A stretch of 64,000 bases of DNA from Ampullaceana balthica (taxonomy: Eukaryota > Mollusca > Gastropoda > Lymnaeidae). Of the stretch, positions 12,619 through 24,700 are shown one piece after another. The notes beneath the pieces were generated by a model. The model had not been told where the DNA came from, searched no databases, and worked only from the letters and a program-made list of their open reading frames with translations. Positions within the stretch are counted from its first letter, which is position 1. Every line of letters starts with the position of its first letter. The stretch lies in the NCBI GenBank assembly GCA_944989445.1, contig CALYLW010000125.1:2120366-2184365 (forward strand), given 5' to 3'. The position numbers and the translations under genes are program-made.

Positions 12619-14045
12619 AGGGGCCATCCATATATTACATACGCACAAAAGTCACATTTTCGTACCCCATGTTGCACCCAGTACATTTTCGGGATCCCCT
12701 CCCCTATACGTATGTACAAATTAGCTTTTCCACCTCCCTGTTTGAAAAATCAATTTATGCCATAGTAACAAGATATTGGTTTTACACTATATAGTTTTGT
12801 GGAATATTGTGTTTTTCATGATGAAATATTTAAAGAAATACAACAGAACATTCAAATTTCATAGTCTTGAGAACTTCATCAAAATAACTGATAAAATAGA
12901 GCAATATAATAAGTGAAATCGTCGTCCCGTTATGTATATATATAACGGCTGAGGCGCCGTTGGTCGACAGAAAATCTTCTACAAATTTCAAGAAATGGAA
13001 ATATGGGTTCTTTCATAAATGACTTCACGCACCTAGGGTGGGGAGGGGGGCACATTTGTGACGAGGGGGAGCGGTTAGTTTAGGAATTGTGACGTCACGT
13101 CAAAATACGCAACTTTAAATAAAAGTTCCACTTAAATATTTGATTGCTTACACTTTATTCAATGACGGTTTACATGGCTTCACGCATGTTACGATATTAG
13201 AATGCAGGCCTACACTAAATAAATACTTAAATGACAAAAAATAATTAGAAACATGCTCATTTTCAAATAGAAAAAACAACCCGTAAATAACCAAGTTTTT
13301 TACTTTAAATTCTTTATATGCGAGACATAACTAAAAGAATGTTTGTTAAAATGCGCATCGCACGAGAATAAAAAATTCCAATATTTTTGTTATGTCTCGA
13401 ATATAATATATAGTAGAAATTTATAGTCGAAAAAATTCTACAGTCTGTCTGCTAAATTTCAGCTAGATTTGATCACCGGGAAAGGGTTATAAAAAAACAT
13501 GTTTAACATAATGCGCACCACGAGACAGATTTTCAATTAATAGAATTTATATTTAAAAATCGGGAATATATTTTTTTTAAAGTATCGTCAATATAATACG
13601 CACCGCAAAGCGCCTCAGAAAATTATTAAAAAGGTTGTTCAATATAATACGCACCGCTACACTCTAGCATAAAGATTAACATGCTAAAAAGTGATAAATA
13701 GAGATAATCTAAAAATGCATTAATTTAATGAAAAGTTATTCGATCGATCTGAAACTTTGATAAATCATTTTTATCATCGTGACGAGTATGCCTGCCCAAT
13801 TTCAGCTCGATAGCATACGAGGAAGTGGTTTAAAAATCGATCACATATTTTTCGGCAAGCAAGGCATCAAGCAATCAAGCGAGCAGACGCCACGAATTAA
13901 TATAAAGGTTTTTTTAAAAAAGGGGTTGGGGTGGGGGAAAAGCTTTCTGGCGTAATATTGGAGGAGGGTCTAAATTTTTGTGACGACTTTGGGGAGGGGC
14001 GAAAAATCGGCCAAAATCGCGTGACGTCATTTATGGACGGCCCCT
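12619..14045. mobile_element. MITE-like element complex with GGGGCC-TCCATA ends
   Basis: Left end AGGGGCCATCCATATATTAC and right end GTCATTTATGGACGGCCCCT form inverted repeats. Inside are G-rich runs with GTGACGTCA (13090, 14022) and a block (13130-13260) also found at 56610-56760 in another copy. A partial relative lies at 14270-14365. Four ATAATACGCACCGC-like motifs occur between 13340 and 13660. No coding sequence; probably nested copies. Confidence 0.5.
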
Positions 14046-14419
14046 ATAAATCAGAGGGATATATTTATGGTGCTTACTTTAGTAATGTTTGAAATTTATG
14101 TCTGAATCAAATGTTAATTACTTTAAAAGTTCAGAATTGTGTTTGCATTAAATTATTCAACATTATTACATATCACACTTGACTCAGTCGGTTTCGAATG
14201 CCGTTTGCAGCCTGAGCGGTTTTATGTTACTAGGCTTAATATTATGCAAACTAAATTTGTTGTGCCTACGTACACATTCAGTCGAGACCCCCCACCCTCC
14301 CCGAACGCATCCGTACGCAAAATCCCGTTAATTAAACATCCTCTCCCCTTCATTGCGTACGTAATACATGGATTTCTCTTTACGTTGATCTCCGAGGGCA
14401 CCATGTGAATCAGCAATAT

Positions 14420-17110
14420 CGCAATACAGGAGCCAATTTTTTAGCCGATGGTCCGGCATGCGCACGATATGGCCCGTCCATTAAACCACAATTTGTTTAG
14501 TTTACTCTGCATGCGCGCTTGTGTAAATACTGGGTAGTCCTGCCCTGACTAATACTTTTATTGTTTTTCTGCCATTTTATATTGATCATTTTTCTCAGAT
14601 TTTTGGTGTAAATGGGGTTTAGCAACCTCACATTGTTAAACCGTCCATATTTCGTGTGCTTATAGTAAAGTAGTGATCACTACAGCTCTGTATACATTTG
14701 GTTTGGTTTGGATGTTGATTCCCCCTTTGTTCCAGACACTGTCACACAGTCTAACCATTTCTACATTGGCTTTGGAAATTCGCACGTTCACCTCATTATC
14801 GATGTTGGCATTCTGAGACAATGTGCTGCCAAGGAAAGAAAAGCAACTTATTGTGTTGATTTTCTTACCATTGATGATTATTTTTTGCTTAGTGTACAGA
14901 CCTTCTGTCTTCTTTAAACTGATGGTGAGTCCATAATTCTAGCATGCACTGAAAACTTTATCTACGCTAAGTTGCAAGTGTGCTTCTTAGCAGCGCTAAG
15001 GGTACAAGCATCAGCAAAAAGAAGGTCCTGGATAGTGCCTAACTTGACCTTTTTGTTTTTGTTCCAAGCCTTCTGATATTTAACAGAACCATTGGTGAGA
15101 TACCTAAAGACCAATCCTTTATTGCTATCCCTGAAGGCCTCTGTAAGCATGGCTGAGAACATGAGATGAAACAGTTTTGGGACCAGAACCCAACATTGAA
15201 TTACACCATCAGTAACTAGGAAGGGTTCAGAGGCCTCTGCATTTTCTCGGAACCGAGCCTGCATGCCATCATGGAACTGCATTTTAATGACTATAAACTT
15301 TCTTTGGCAAGCATACATCGTCATAACCCTCCCCAGCCCTTCTCAACAAACGGTTTCCACTGATTTTAGGTTGATGTGTATAGAGAGAAGATACATATTC
15401 TGTTCTAGGAACTTTTCTTGCAGCTGTACTGCTACAAAAGCCATGTCGATGGTCCCACGTTCTTTCCGGAATACGCATTGGCTTTCTGGCAGTATTCCCT
15501 TATCAAGATATTAATTTAGGTGATTCAGTAAGATTCAAGCAAGTATGTGTCATGCAATGGAAAGTAAAGATTTTCCACCGTGATTATCCCAGGTGATGCG
15601 GTTCACTATTTACTTGTACAAGTTAACTATAGAAGCATGTTTAAAATCCTTGGTGAATGTCTCTTTCTGTCACATAAATAAGCAATTTCATGAAGCTTTT
15701 CAGGGAAATGCCGTCTGCCTTGTATATTTTAGTTCAAATTTAATCTGAACCACATGATAGAAGATGTATTTCCCTTGCGTCTCAAGATTTTTATGGTGGA
15801 TTTTCAGTGACATATTAATTGGTAATTGAGGAATGGGACTGATAGTTTCACTGTTAATGGTTGAATTGATGTTTAGAACAGCATAAAAGTGTTTGTCCAA
15901 CGCTCTAATATCTTTGTTCTAACAGAAATTATAGTTGTTCCATCTATGCTTAGAACTTTGAGTGTTGCGGTACGTGCATTTCCTTTAGGGCATTATAGAA
16001 GCTCTTCAAATTATGCCGTTCTGCATATTGTGGGATCTCGTCATCTTTCTTATTCAGCCATGCGTGTTGCATCTGACGAAGCCGTACTTGTATAATTCGG
16101 CGAATATTGTAACTTAAGTCCTTTATGGATGTGGATCTCGAATTGTTAAGGTGGGTTTTGTGGAATTGATGCTTCTCTCCCAACATCTGCTTGATCTCGT
16201 CTAAATTCACATCGAACCAATCTTAATGTTTTCTGGTCGCGGGTCCAAGTATTTAAGAAGCTGTGATGCATTTAAGCTCTCGGAAATCCCCCCATACAGT
16301 CTCAACGTTCGTATTGTTCACCGTTGCGGATCTTAGTTTCTTAGTTTGTCCTCCAGGGCAGACTCAAGAGATTTAGTACTGGCACAGTTTGGCTTTGTGA
16401 TGTATAGTCGTTTAAGGGCTTTCCTCCGCTATGGCCTTCTTTTGGCCTAGATACGAATATTAAGTTAGTAGATGATGAGACGATGGTATTTCCAGCTTTC
16501 AGCATTGCAGAGGGATTTGATGACGCAAAAGTCTTGCTTATCTTTGTGTTTCGTAATACGAAGTCTATTAGATTCCATTGCTTTTAGCGAGGATGCATTA
16601 ATGAGGTCCTGTTTTTTTTAGGAAAACTAAATACCGTGTTTGTGTTAAAAAAGCATGGTTGGCACATGTCTGAATCATCAGGAGACTATTGCTGTTGCAC
16701 TTCCTAACTCCACGTTTTCCTAGCATACCATCCGATAGAATGTCATCACAGCCCACTCTTGCATTAAAGTGGCTAAAATGACAGCTAGTCAGTAGAAGAA
16801 TGTATGCGGTGATAGAATGAAGATCATCTTAAAATTTGGGTTTCAATACGTCAAGGTTAGTCATTGTTGGGACGTAGCCACTGCCCGTGTTCTAACCACC
16901 TGCCGCTTCACCGCTTGCCTTTCCCTACAGGACTTTGGAAAAATCGATGATGAGAATAACTTGCGCTGTGACATTGTTTAAAGTGAGGGATATTTGCGCA
17001 ATACGTTGACCTCACTCTTGCCCAAAGCCAAAAGACGTTGTCCAGACGGTTGGGAATGGCGATGGTTCCAGTTGATTATCATGACATCCTACGTGTCACA
17101 TCATACTAAT
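14420..17110 (-). pseudogene. Decayed LINE (endonuclease and reverse transcriptase)
   Basis: Broken minus-strand frames follow the order of a non-LTR retrotransposon. Near 16770 HFNARVGCDDIL is the GDFNARVG motif of an APE-type endonuclease, followed by KRGVRKCNSNS. At 16210-15950, KQMLGEKHQFHKTHL..LRQMQHAW is the conserved linker. At 15324-14962, MQFHDGMQARFRENAE and LLFADACTLSA are reverse transcriptase; the catalytic FADD has become FADA. Several stops and frameshifts separate the pieces. It lies between the starts of the two PARP genes. Confidence 0.75.
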
Positions 17111-17299
17111 AACACTCGATGAGTGCTCTGCTCTGAATCGCTTCCTACCAGTTTGCTCATAGATGGCCCAGCGTGCCTGCAGCCGAAACCAGTCTTTACA
17201 TGCTGGGCAGACGAGTCCAACATCACCGAGCTAGGTATCCCATTGGTTAATCTCACCTGGTTAAGCAGGACAGTCGAAACCGTTTACCGGGGTGTGGCC

Positions 17300-20200
17300 G
17301 CTGTGCTAGATACAGCTACTTGGAGCCTCAAGTGAGAGCTGTGTGTAAGGTGGGGACAAAAGTTGGTGAACTACCCGAAGAAGAGTATGAGTGCTCCCCA
17401 AAAGGAGGTACTACCCCTCCCATGGACTCTCCTAATACTAATACCGAAGCTATTATGCCTATACACATAAATAAAAGTTTCTACTTATTCTTTTTTCTTA
17501 ATCATAATTTAAATCGAAATAAACGAGAAAGTTCATTCTTCTTAATTGCTATTATTTTGGGCACACCAATAATATTTGATCATATTGCTTCACCATGACA
17601 GTAGTTTATAAGCCAAGAGTAAATAACATCATTTATTTTTATTTTAAGGGGGTAATATTATTCTAAAAATCACATAAAACCGACACAATTTAAAACAATT
17701 CTGATGGAAATCGGAAAAAAGCAATATTTAAAAGAAGAAAAACGAACATTATTATCAAGTGTATGAGATTGAAAAGGCATAAATTATATCTAGTCGTTCA
17801 AAACTCTTACCTGATTATTTTATTTGCATGAGCTTCAATATAAAATGCAGCATCCAAACTGAAACTTGAAAATACTACATTTATTTTCTTCCCCAAAGTT
17901 TCCTTAGAAACAGAAGGGAATTTAGGAAATTCCCACAACTATTTCTTAGAACTTTACGTAAGCCATTAGTTGCTATAAATAAATAAATCAATCAATACAT
18001 GAATAATTATATATATATCTATATTTTATATATATATACATTTGTTGTTAACTAACCTACAAGGCACTACAAGCTGATTTGAAGTAATTTCTTAAAATGT
18101 TAGGCGGGCAACATTTTGTGTGTTCTTCATATAGAGCACATTAAGAGTAAATTGCTTGGTGTTTTCTCTTAAATAGTTCAACTTTTAATTACATCAACTA
18201 AAAAATAATTATATAATGTTTCATTAACTATTTTAATCAATTACTTATTAAATGAATCTCTTTAAAATGGTAACTGATTTAATTAATGCCATATTATTAC
18301 ATTTGAGATCTAATTTTTTTAAAAAAGTAAAATGTGAATCGTTTCTTCTTTCTAAGTTACCGAAACTGAAACCAAAAAAAAATGTAACGGGAAATTTAAC
18401 TTGCGATTCCTGAAATTTTGATATTCCCCTGTTTTTCATGATTTGCAAAATCCGAATTCTGATTCTCAAGAAGGGTACCAATTTTTTAAAATAATTATAT
18501 ATACAATAAAAAAATATTATTGACAGTATTAAAAAAAAATAATAAAATGGAATATTTCCAAGCAAGTATATCTGTTTAAGATTAGCTTTTCATACAAGAG
18601 AATGAGCTATAGATTCATGATTGTTTAATTTAATTTTATTCTGTTTTTTGTTTTAATTTTAGGGGGTTGGTATGGTTATTTTCCGCATCGTTTGATACAT
18701 TGTGTAGTTTCTTTTAGTTGATTTTATCCAGTATTCTTGTGTTCCACAATATTTGAATAAAAACATATATCTTTCTTAATTCTTTTGTGTTGTTTAGCGA
18801 CGCGGCTGTTCTTTTGGTATATTATTTTAGACTTTTCTTGTTTGGTCTTCTTATTTCATTTTAGCCTGATTAAGTCTCACCCATGTTTATTTATTGTCCT
18901 GAAACCTAATTAAAATAATAAAGAAATCAGAAAACACCTTCTTCTCTACCATGTAAAGTTTGAATGTAATGCCTGGAAAAAGCTTCGAAACTCATTTTTT
19001 TGCAATAACAACTGCTTCCAGTCAAATCAATTCACTGCAAATCTTAAAGCAGTTCACTTAAAACGGCAACGTGCTGCCATCTGTTACCACCTGAAGAAAA
19101 AGTATTAATATAAATTGTTGAACCAAGATTGCTAACTTTCATGAGAAACTATTTTCTACTTACACCGTGCCAGAGCCAGGTGTATCTCGCCAGATTACAC
19201 CATTGTCCTAGGCCAAGGCGTAAGCCAAAATATACCTTACAACTACCATATAATTTATAATACTTTGATAACATTAGTATAGAGTAATACAATGATGAAT
19301 GTATAACTATTTAGAAATTCTATTGGTGGATTTTCATGTGTCCGATAAATTAAATCTGTTTCTCGAGTAGTTAAGTTGTTGAATTTAAAATAAAATAATA
19401 ATTAACTACTTTATATTACGATGGGTGATAATACGATCACTTTGTGTTTAAAAAGTCATACCAAACGCGGCGCAGCAGTTTAGAATTAACACGCAACAAA
19501 TTTTGTTAAATATTGCACAATAAATGCAATATATGCAATTCTACAAACATCTATCGTAATATTTAGTAGCTTATAATTTTTATTCTAGATAAAATAAATT
19601 TAATATTTGAGAAAATAGTTTAACTTATTTGTCAAAGAAAATACACCAATAAAGAACGTCTAAATACTTAGGCATTCATCAATTTATTACTGTATACTCT
19701 AATAATTATCAAAGGTTTATTTTATGGCTGAGGGTTAATTTTGCTTAAGCCAGTTTAACCTCGGAGTATATACTGTACAGGGATTTAATCTTGGGTGTAA
19801 CCCTATAGTGCACTTATAAAACATTTAAAGCAAACATTTATTTGGATAAAAAGGTGCAGTTCAAAAATAAATCAAAGAAAAAAATTATAACACTAAATTT
19901 CTTAAAAATTCACTTTTCTCAGAAAATGAGTTTACAAATACGACATAAATAAACTATCCGATAATTTGCATTTTACCGAAATAAGTTTGTCATAGTATAT
20001 ATTATATGCTAAGAAAACGGGAATTACCAATATTACAATATCGGACAGTGAGAAAACAGATTTCTTGCATAGGCAAAGGATTTAAGGTTAGTTCATAAGA
20101 TTTAAGATTCAATAATTATGTTTTTTTTAAATGATTACCTTTATTAATAAAGTGAAACACAGTTAGTTTTTTTAATCTTAAAACATTTAGATAATAACAT
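17300..20200. other. AT-rich stretch without recognised genes
   Basis: Apart from a diverged sequence up to about 17480 that may belong to the LINE and a short AT microsatellite near 18005-18050, I see no coding or repeat structure I can name. Any leader exon or promoter of gene 2 could lie here but shows no clear signal. Confidence 0.4.
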
Positions 20201-20212
20201 GTTATTCTAGAG

Positions 20213-20401
20213 CGGTGATGGCGAACCTTTTTGGGGCCGCTTGACCAAAATTCAATTAAAACCTACTTTTACATAGCAAAGTGCCAATACAAAGTGCCAA
20301 AACAGTGGTTTGATTAAGGATGAATTTTCTTTCGTTGCGTGTCGGCTGAAGAGGCTATTGGTGCCATCTTGGGCACGCGTGGCATGGGTTCGACATCACT
20401 G
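20213..20401. mobile_element. hAT MITE 1
   Basis: 189 bp with ends CGGTGATGGCGAACC and, inverted, CAGTGATGTCGAACC. Flanked by TTCTAGAG at 20205-20212 and 20402-20409. A central TA in an 8-bp duplication fits the hAT superfamily. Confidence 0.8.
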
Positions 20402-20409
20402 TTCTAGAG

Positions 20410-20617
20410 CAGTGCTTCTCAAAGTGGTGGTCCGCGGACCAGTGCCGGTCCGTGGGCCATCCGCTGCCGGTCCGTGGGCCATCCGCTGCCGGTCCGCAGT
20501 TGTTCTAAAGAAAAGGACAGAAAAAATTGTCAGTGCTTGGAAAATAGTGCACCGGTCCCTGGTGCGATGGAAAAAATTCCTGCCAGTCCGCCATACTAAA
20601 AATTTTGAGAAGCACTG
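20410..20617. mobile_element. hAT MITE 2, directly beside MITE 1
   Basis: 208 bp with inverted ends CAGTGCTTCTCAAA and TTTTGAGAAGCACTG. Flanked by TTCTAGAG at 20402-20409 and 20618-20625, so it shares the middle copy with MITE 1. A 22-bp unit (GCCGGTCCGTGGGCCATCC core) is repeated inside. Confidence 0.85.
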
Positions 20618-21728
20618 TTCTAGAGCATAGGTGAACATGTCTAAAATATCTTCTTTATCGATTCAGTCTTTTTGATTATGACATTTGAATATTTCAATCT
20701 GTCAACCAAATTTTTGTTTACTAAATATCAAAAAGAAATTAGATGTGGCACCAATTTTTAAAGTAATGTTTGATATTAATTATTACTAAAATTATTTAAA
20801 GTTTTTAATGCTCATCTGGTTGTATCTAAAATCATAAGAAACAATTAAAGTTTTTAATTATGTATCTTATCTGTATAATATAAAGATGAAAAAATTCGTT
20901 CAGTTGATCAACATGTTTACTTTTGATGATTTACACTTAATAAATATTGCATGTGTTAAGCTACAATGCCTACATGCAGAAATCAAATAATACACTCATA
21001 AAAGAATAATCAATTTTAATTGATTAATCTTTAATATTATTTTTACATTTAACAACAAAACAGTGTTACCTGTTAAATAAATTTCGAAAGTGTCCATTTC
21101 TGAAACAATAACTTTAAAAAAAAATTTAATCGAAGTTATGTATTAACCATTCAATACGACCCAATTTTTTAAGGGTACGCGATAAAATTTTAGGTTAAAA
21201 AATCCATTCCACCTGATGATTTTAAACTGAAAAACTCTTCTTTGCTATTTATCAAAACTATATCATGATGCATATAAAAATTTGGGTAATTGAAAAAGGA
21301 ATATGTTTTTACTATTGAAACAGAAGACGACATTACCTAAATTAAACCTTTAGGGATATGTTTATGTAAAAATAAGTAACAAAAAGATTTTTTTTTCATT
21401 ACTCACCAGCTCATAAATCAGATAAAATAGTCCAATAAATAAATCGTACATTTGGTAAAAGTTAATTATTAAAATTATATTAATCGTTTCCAGAATTAAC
21501 AGGGAGTCTTATGTCAAAGAGCTGTTGGATTTAACATTTCTTTATAGGCCTACAGTTCTAGAAAAATTTCTTGATTCCAACCCTTAATGAAGAAACAAAT
21601 GTCCTCCCTTTTTTTGTAATCACTGATTTTTTTTTACTTTTTCCCCAAGTAAATTTAATATTCTTGGCTGCAGATGGACTAACGACTGCTTCTATTCACA
21701 AACAGTCAATATCAGCATATTTAAAACG

Positions 21729-21761
21729 ATGGAACAACATTCGAGATTAATAGTGATTGAT
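21729..21761 (+). CDS. PARP14: Gene 2, exon 1 (33-nt micro-exon with start codon)
   Basis: ATG in a good context (AAACGATGG) followed by MEQHSRLIVID and the consensus donor GTAAGT at 21762. The 11 codons end at phase 0, which the next exon requires, and RLIVID supplies RRM strand 1 in front of NVPISCEEEYIVEYLE. A possible acceptor (cttggctgcag, ending 21673) suggests an upstream leader exon. This is the best of the candidates I looked at by eye in 12-24 kb; it was not searched exhaustively. Confidence 0.65.
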
Positions 21762-24700
21762 GTAAGTTGAAGCCTTACAATTGAAATACGCTTCCTCCAA
21801 TTATCTAATAATTATTTTATTTATTTTGCTTTTTAAAATTTCTTTTTAAGCAAACATTCTTCAAATAAAAAATATATTTTAATACTTCTCAATGTGAAGA
21901 TAAGCCTGAAGAATTTTTTTTTAAAAGATAAAAAAATTGAAACAAAAAATAAGTTATATGTGCAGTAAATCTAAAATATAAAAATATGTTTATTTAGTCA
22001 AATGGGGGAGGAGGGGGCTGCATACCACATCTGGTGATACCAAGACACCATCAAAATGTAAAATGTTGTATATTCCAGTTATTTGGCACATGGCAACTCT
22101 GTGGAGATTAATGGGGTAAATAGTGAAGGTGTGGTGACACCATGAGCTAACAAACCAGTTGACATCAACCCTAGTGAAGCCTCTGAATTTGTTGTAATTA
22201 TTTATTTCCAGCCTAGAGTATTATGAATCTTAGAAGGCCAACCTTTGAACTTATGGTAGGCTACATTAGAGGGACAAAAAAATCTTTATATATATGTATA
22301 TATATATTAGGGCTGTTATCGATTAATTTAAATTTAATCGTTAACTTTTGAAAAATGATCGATTAATTAATCGATAATTTCAATTAAAGCCAAAAATAGA
22401 AATGTATGATGTCATTAAACTGAACATTTCTTACGACATTGAAAATTAATAATATTTTCAACTAAATTTTATGACAATATGTTGATACTTGAGCGGATGT
22501 TTGTGCTGAAGGGGGTACGTCAGTGATGTATTTGATCCTTTAAAGGAGAATTGTTTATGGCAGTGAACACAGTAAACATTTTCACCATCTTCGACTTTGC
22601 CATCCGCAGTTAGCTTAAAAACAAAATTTGTGCTCAACTTTCTAGTTATATGTTTAAATTAACTGCGCTGATGCTGTAAGCCATTTTTTAGTTGACGTCT
22701 GCCGGTCCACATAAAGTAATACAATAAATTATAATATTACGCGGGAGAAGTTTGTACGTAAAAAAACATATAAATTATTATTAACGAGCAACAAAGCTCG
22801 TCCAAGAAGGTTCTGCCACCGTTCGGTGGCATGTTGTAACTCGCCTCCAACAGCCATCTCGACCGGCACTACATGTGCAACGTGTGAAAAATATTATTCA
22901 TTATAGTTAAAATAAATAACTCGTAAAAACAGAGCTTTTTGCTATAAATCCCAACGCGCATAATTAAAAATAAAGTCTTGGAAGAAATACTGCACCAAAT
23001 ATAACTCATTTTGAACGTCCGCGTAAATGGCGTAAAAGTGTTCAATGATTGGCTGTAGGAGTCATATGTGTTTGAGGGACTAATCGCTATAGATGACCGG
23101 ACAGAACGAACAGAAAGGACAGAAACTTGCCTGTTATTATATAGGATTATTAATAATTAATTATTTATTAATAAAAAAAATTTAAATATTAAAAATATTT
23201 TCTTTAATTTTAATCGAATTTTTATCGATTAAACAATTTTAATCGATAAAAAATTTTAACGATTAATCGAGAAATTAATCTTTAATTTCCGCAGCCCTAA
23301 TATATATATATATATGGAGCAATATATTTGAAGAATAAAATACTTTATTTTATGTTTTTCATTGAGAAAAGATAAATTATACTAGACGCCCCGCGGCGTA
23401 GCATACGCCGCATACTTGCTCATGGAGAGTGCAAAGAAAGTGAAGAAATAACGGACACAAACTACAGCACGAAGAAATCAAAACAACGCGAGTGAACGTC
23501 GGCTTGGGGGGGGGACTGCCAACTCATTGTTGGTCTCGAGACGTTTGCAGGCGAAATTCGTTACACCCCTAACTTCTATGAATTGAGCTATAAAACGATA
23601 ATCGGTTTAAAAAAACAAAAACAACAACACACAATTAACAACCCTAAACGTGACTAACCCTTGCTAGGGTCGGCGAATCACAGTTAATGTTTAAGGGATG
23701 GTAGTATTAAATGGGAGGCGGGTAACAACATCCTCAGTGTGCATGTAATCGATAATCGGTTTTCAAAAAAACAAACACAAAACACCAACACGCAATTAAC
23801 AACCCTAAATATGACTAACCCACGCTAGGGTCGGCCAATCACAGTTTATGTTTAAGGGATGGTAGTATTAAATGGGAGGCGGGTAACAACAACCTCAGTG
23901 TGCTTGTCTCCATGTTTACTCGCTATTTTTTACTTACTTTGTGCTGCTTTTTGTGTCTGTACTCTCGCCCCCCCCCATCCGTTCTTTGCACTGTCTATTA
24001 TGAGCAAGTCTGCGGCGTGTGCTACGCCGCGGGTCTCTCCAGAGTTCCTTCTTTTCCTTCACTCACAGTAGTTTGCCCAAACCCATCCCATTTTGGAAAC
24101 TGTGTCTTTCAGGAAGTCTTCACCCGTCACTAAATCATTAGCGGCGTATGCTACGTTGCGGGTTCAGCTAGTGTTGGCAATAAAGGGGTAAAAGAACGGG
24201 AACAAACAGATATTTTTAAAAAAAATAATTAAAAATGTTTTCGCTGGGGCTTGAACCCAGGACCATCGACGTATGAGGCTGACGTGATAACCAGTACACT
24301 ACTAATTTCACATTTAATGTGAAGGAACAATGCAACTGAACGCAAGTGCATTGTTGCCACCCACTCCCTCAACCCCCCCCCCTTTTTTTTAAATTTCATC
24401 CCACCACGCTTGCCAAAAGTGTTTAGTTGACCCGAGCGAGGGTCATTCGTCACGCTCTGTTGCACATACTTGCAGCTTGTTGCCTAGCAGAGTCCGACAA
24501 TGAAGAGAATAATATATAGATATATATAGTTATATATTTTTTATAAAGGCTATTCTGTTTCTATTATATGCATATAAAAGCTTCTTTTAGTTTTTAAAAT
24601 ATGACTTTATACACAGAATATTGGAAGGAAAAATTTGTTGCTGGAAAAGATTAAATTCACATTATATTTTTTCTTACAGAATGTACCTATCTCATGTGAG

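Noticed and set aside
24237..24310. Functional tRNA gene
   Set aside because: A and B boxes are present but the acceptor stem does not pair; a pseudogene or SINE head is more likely.
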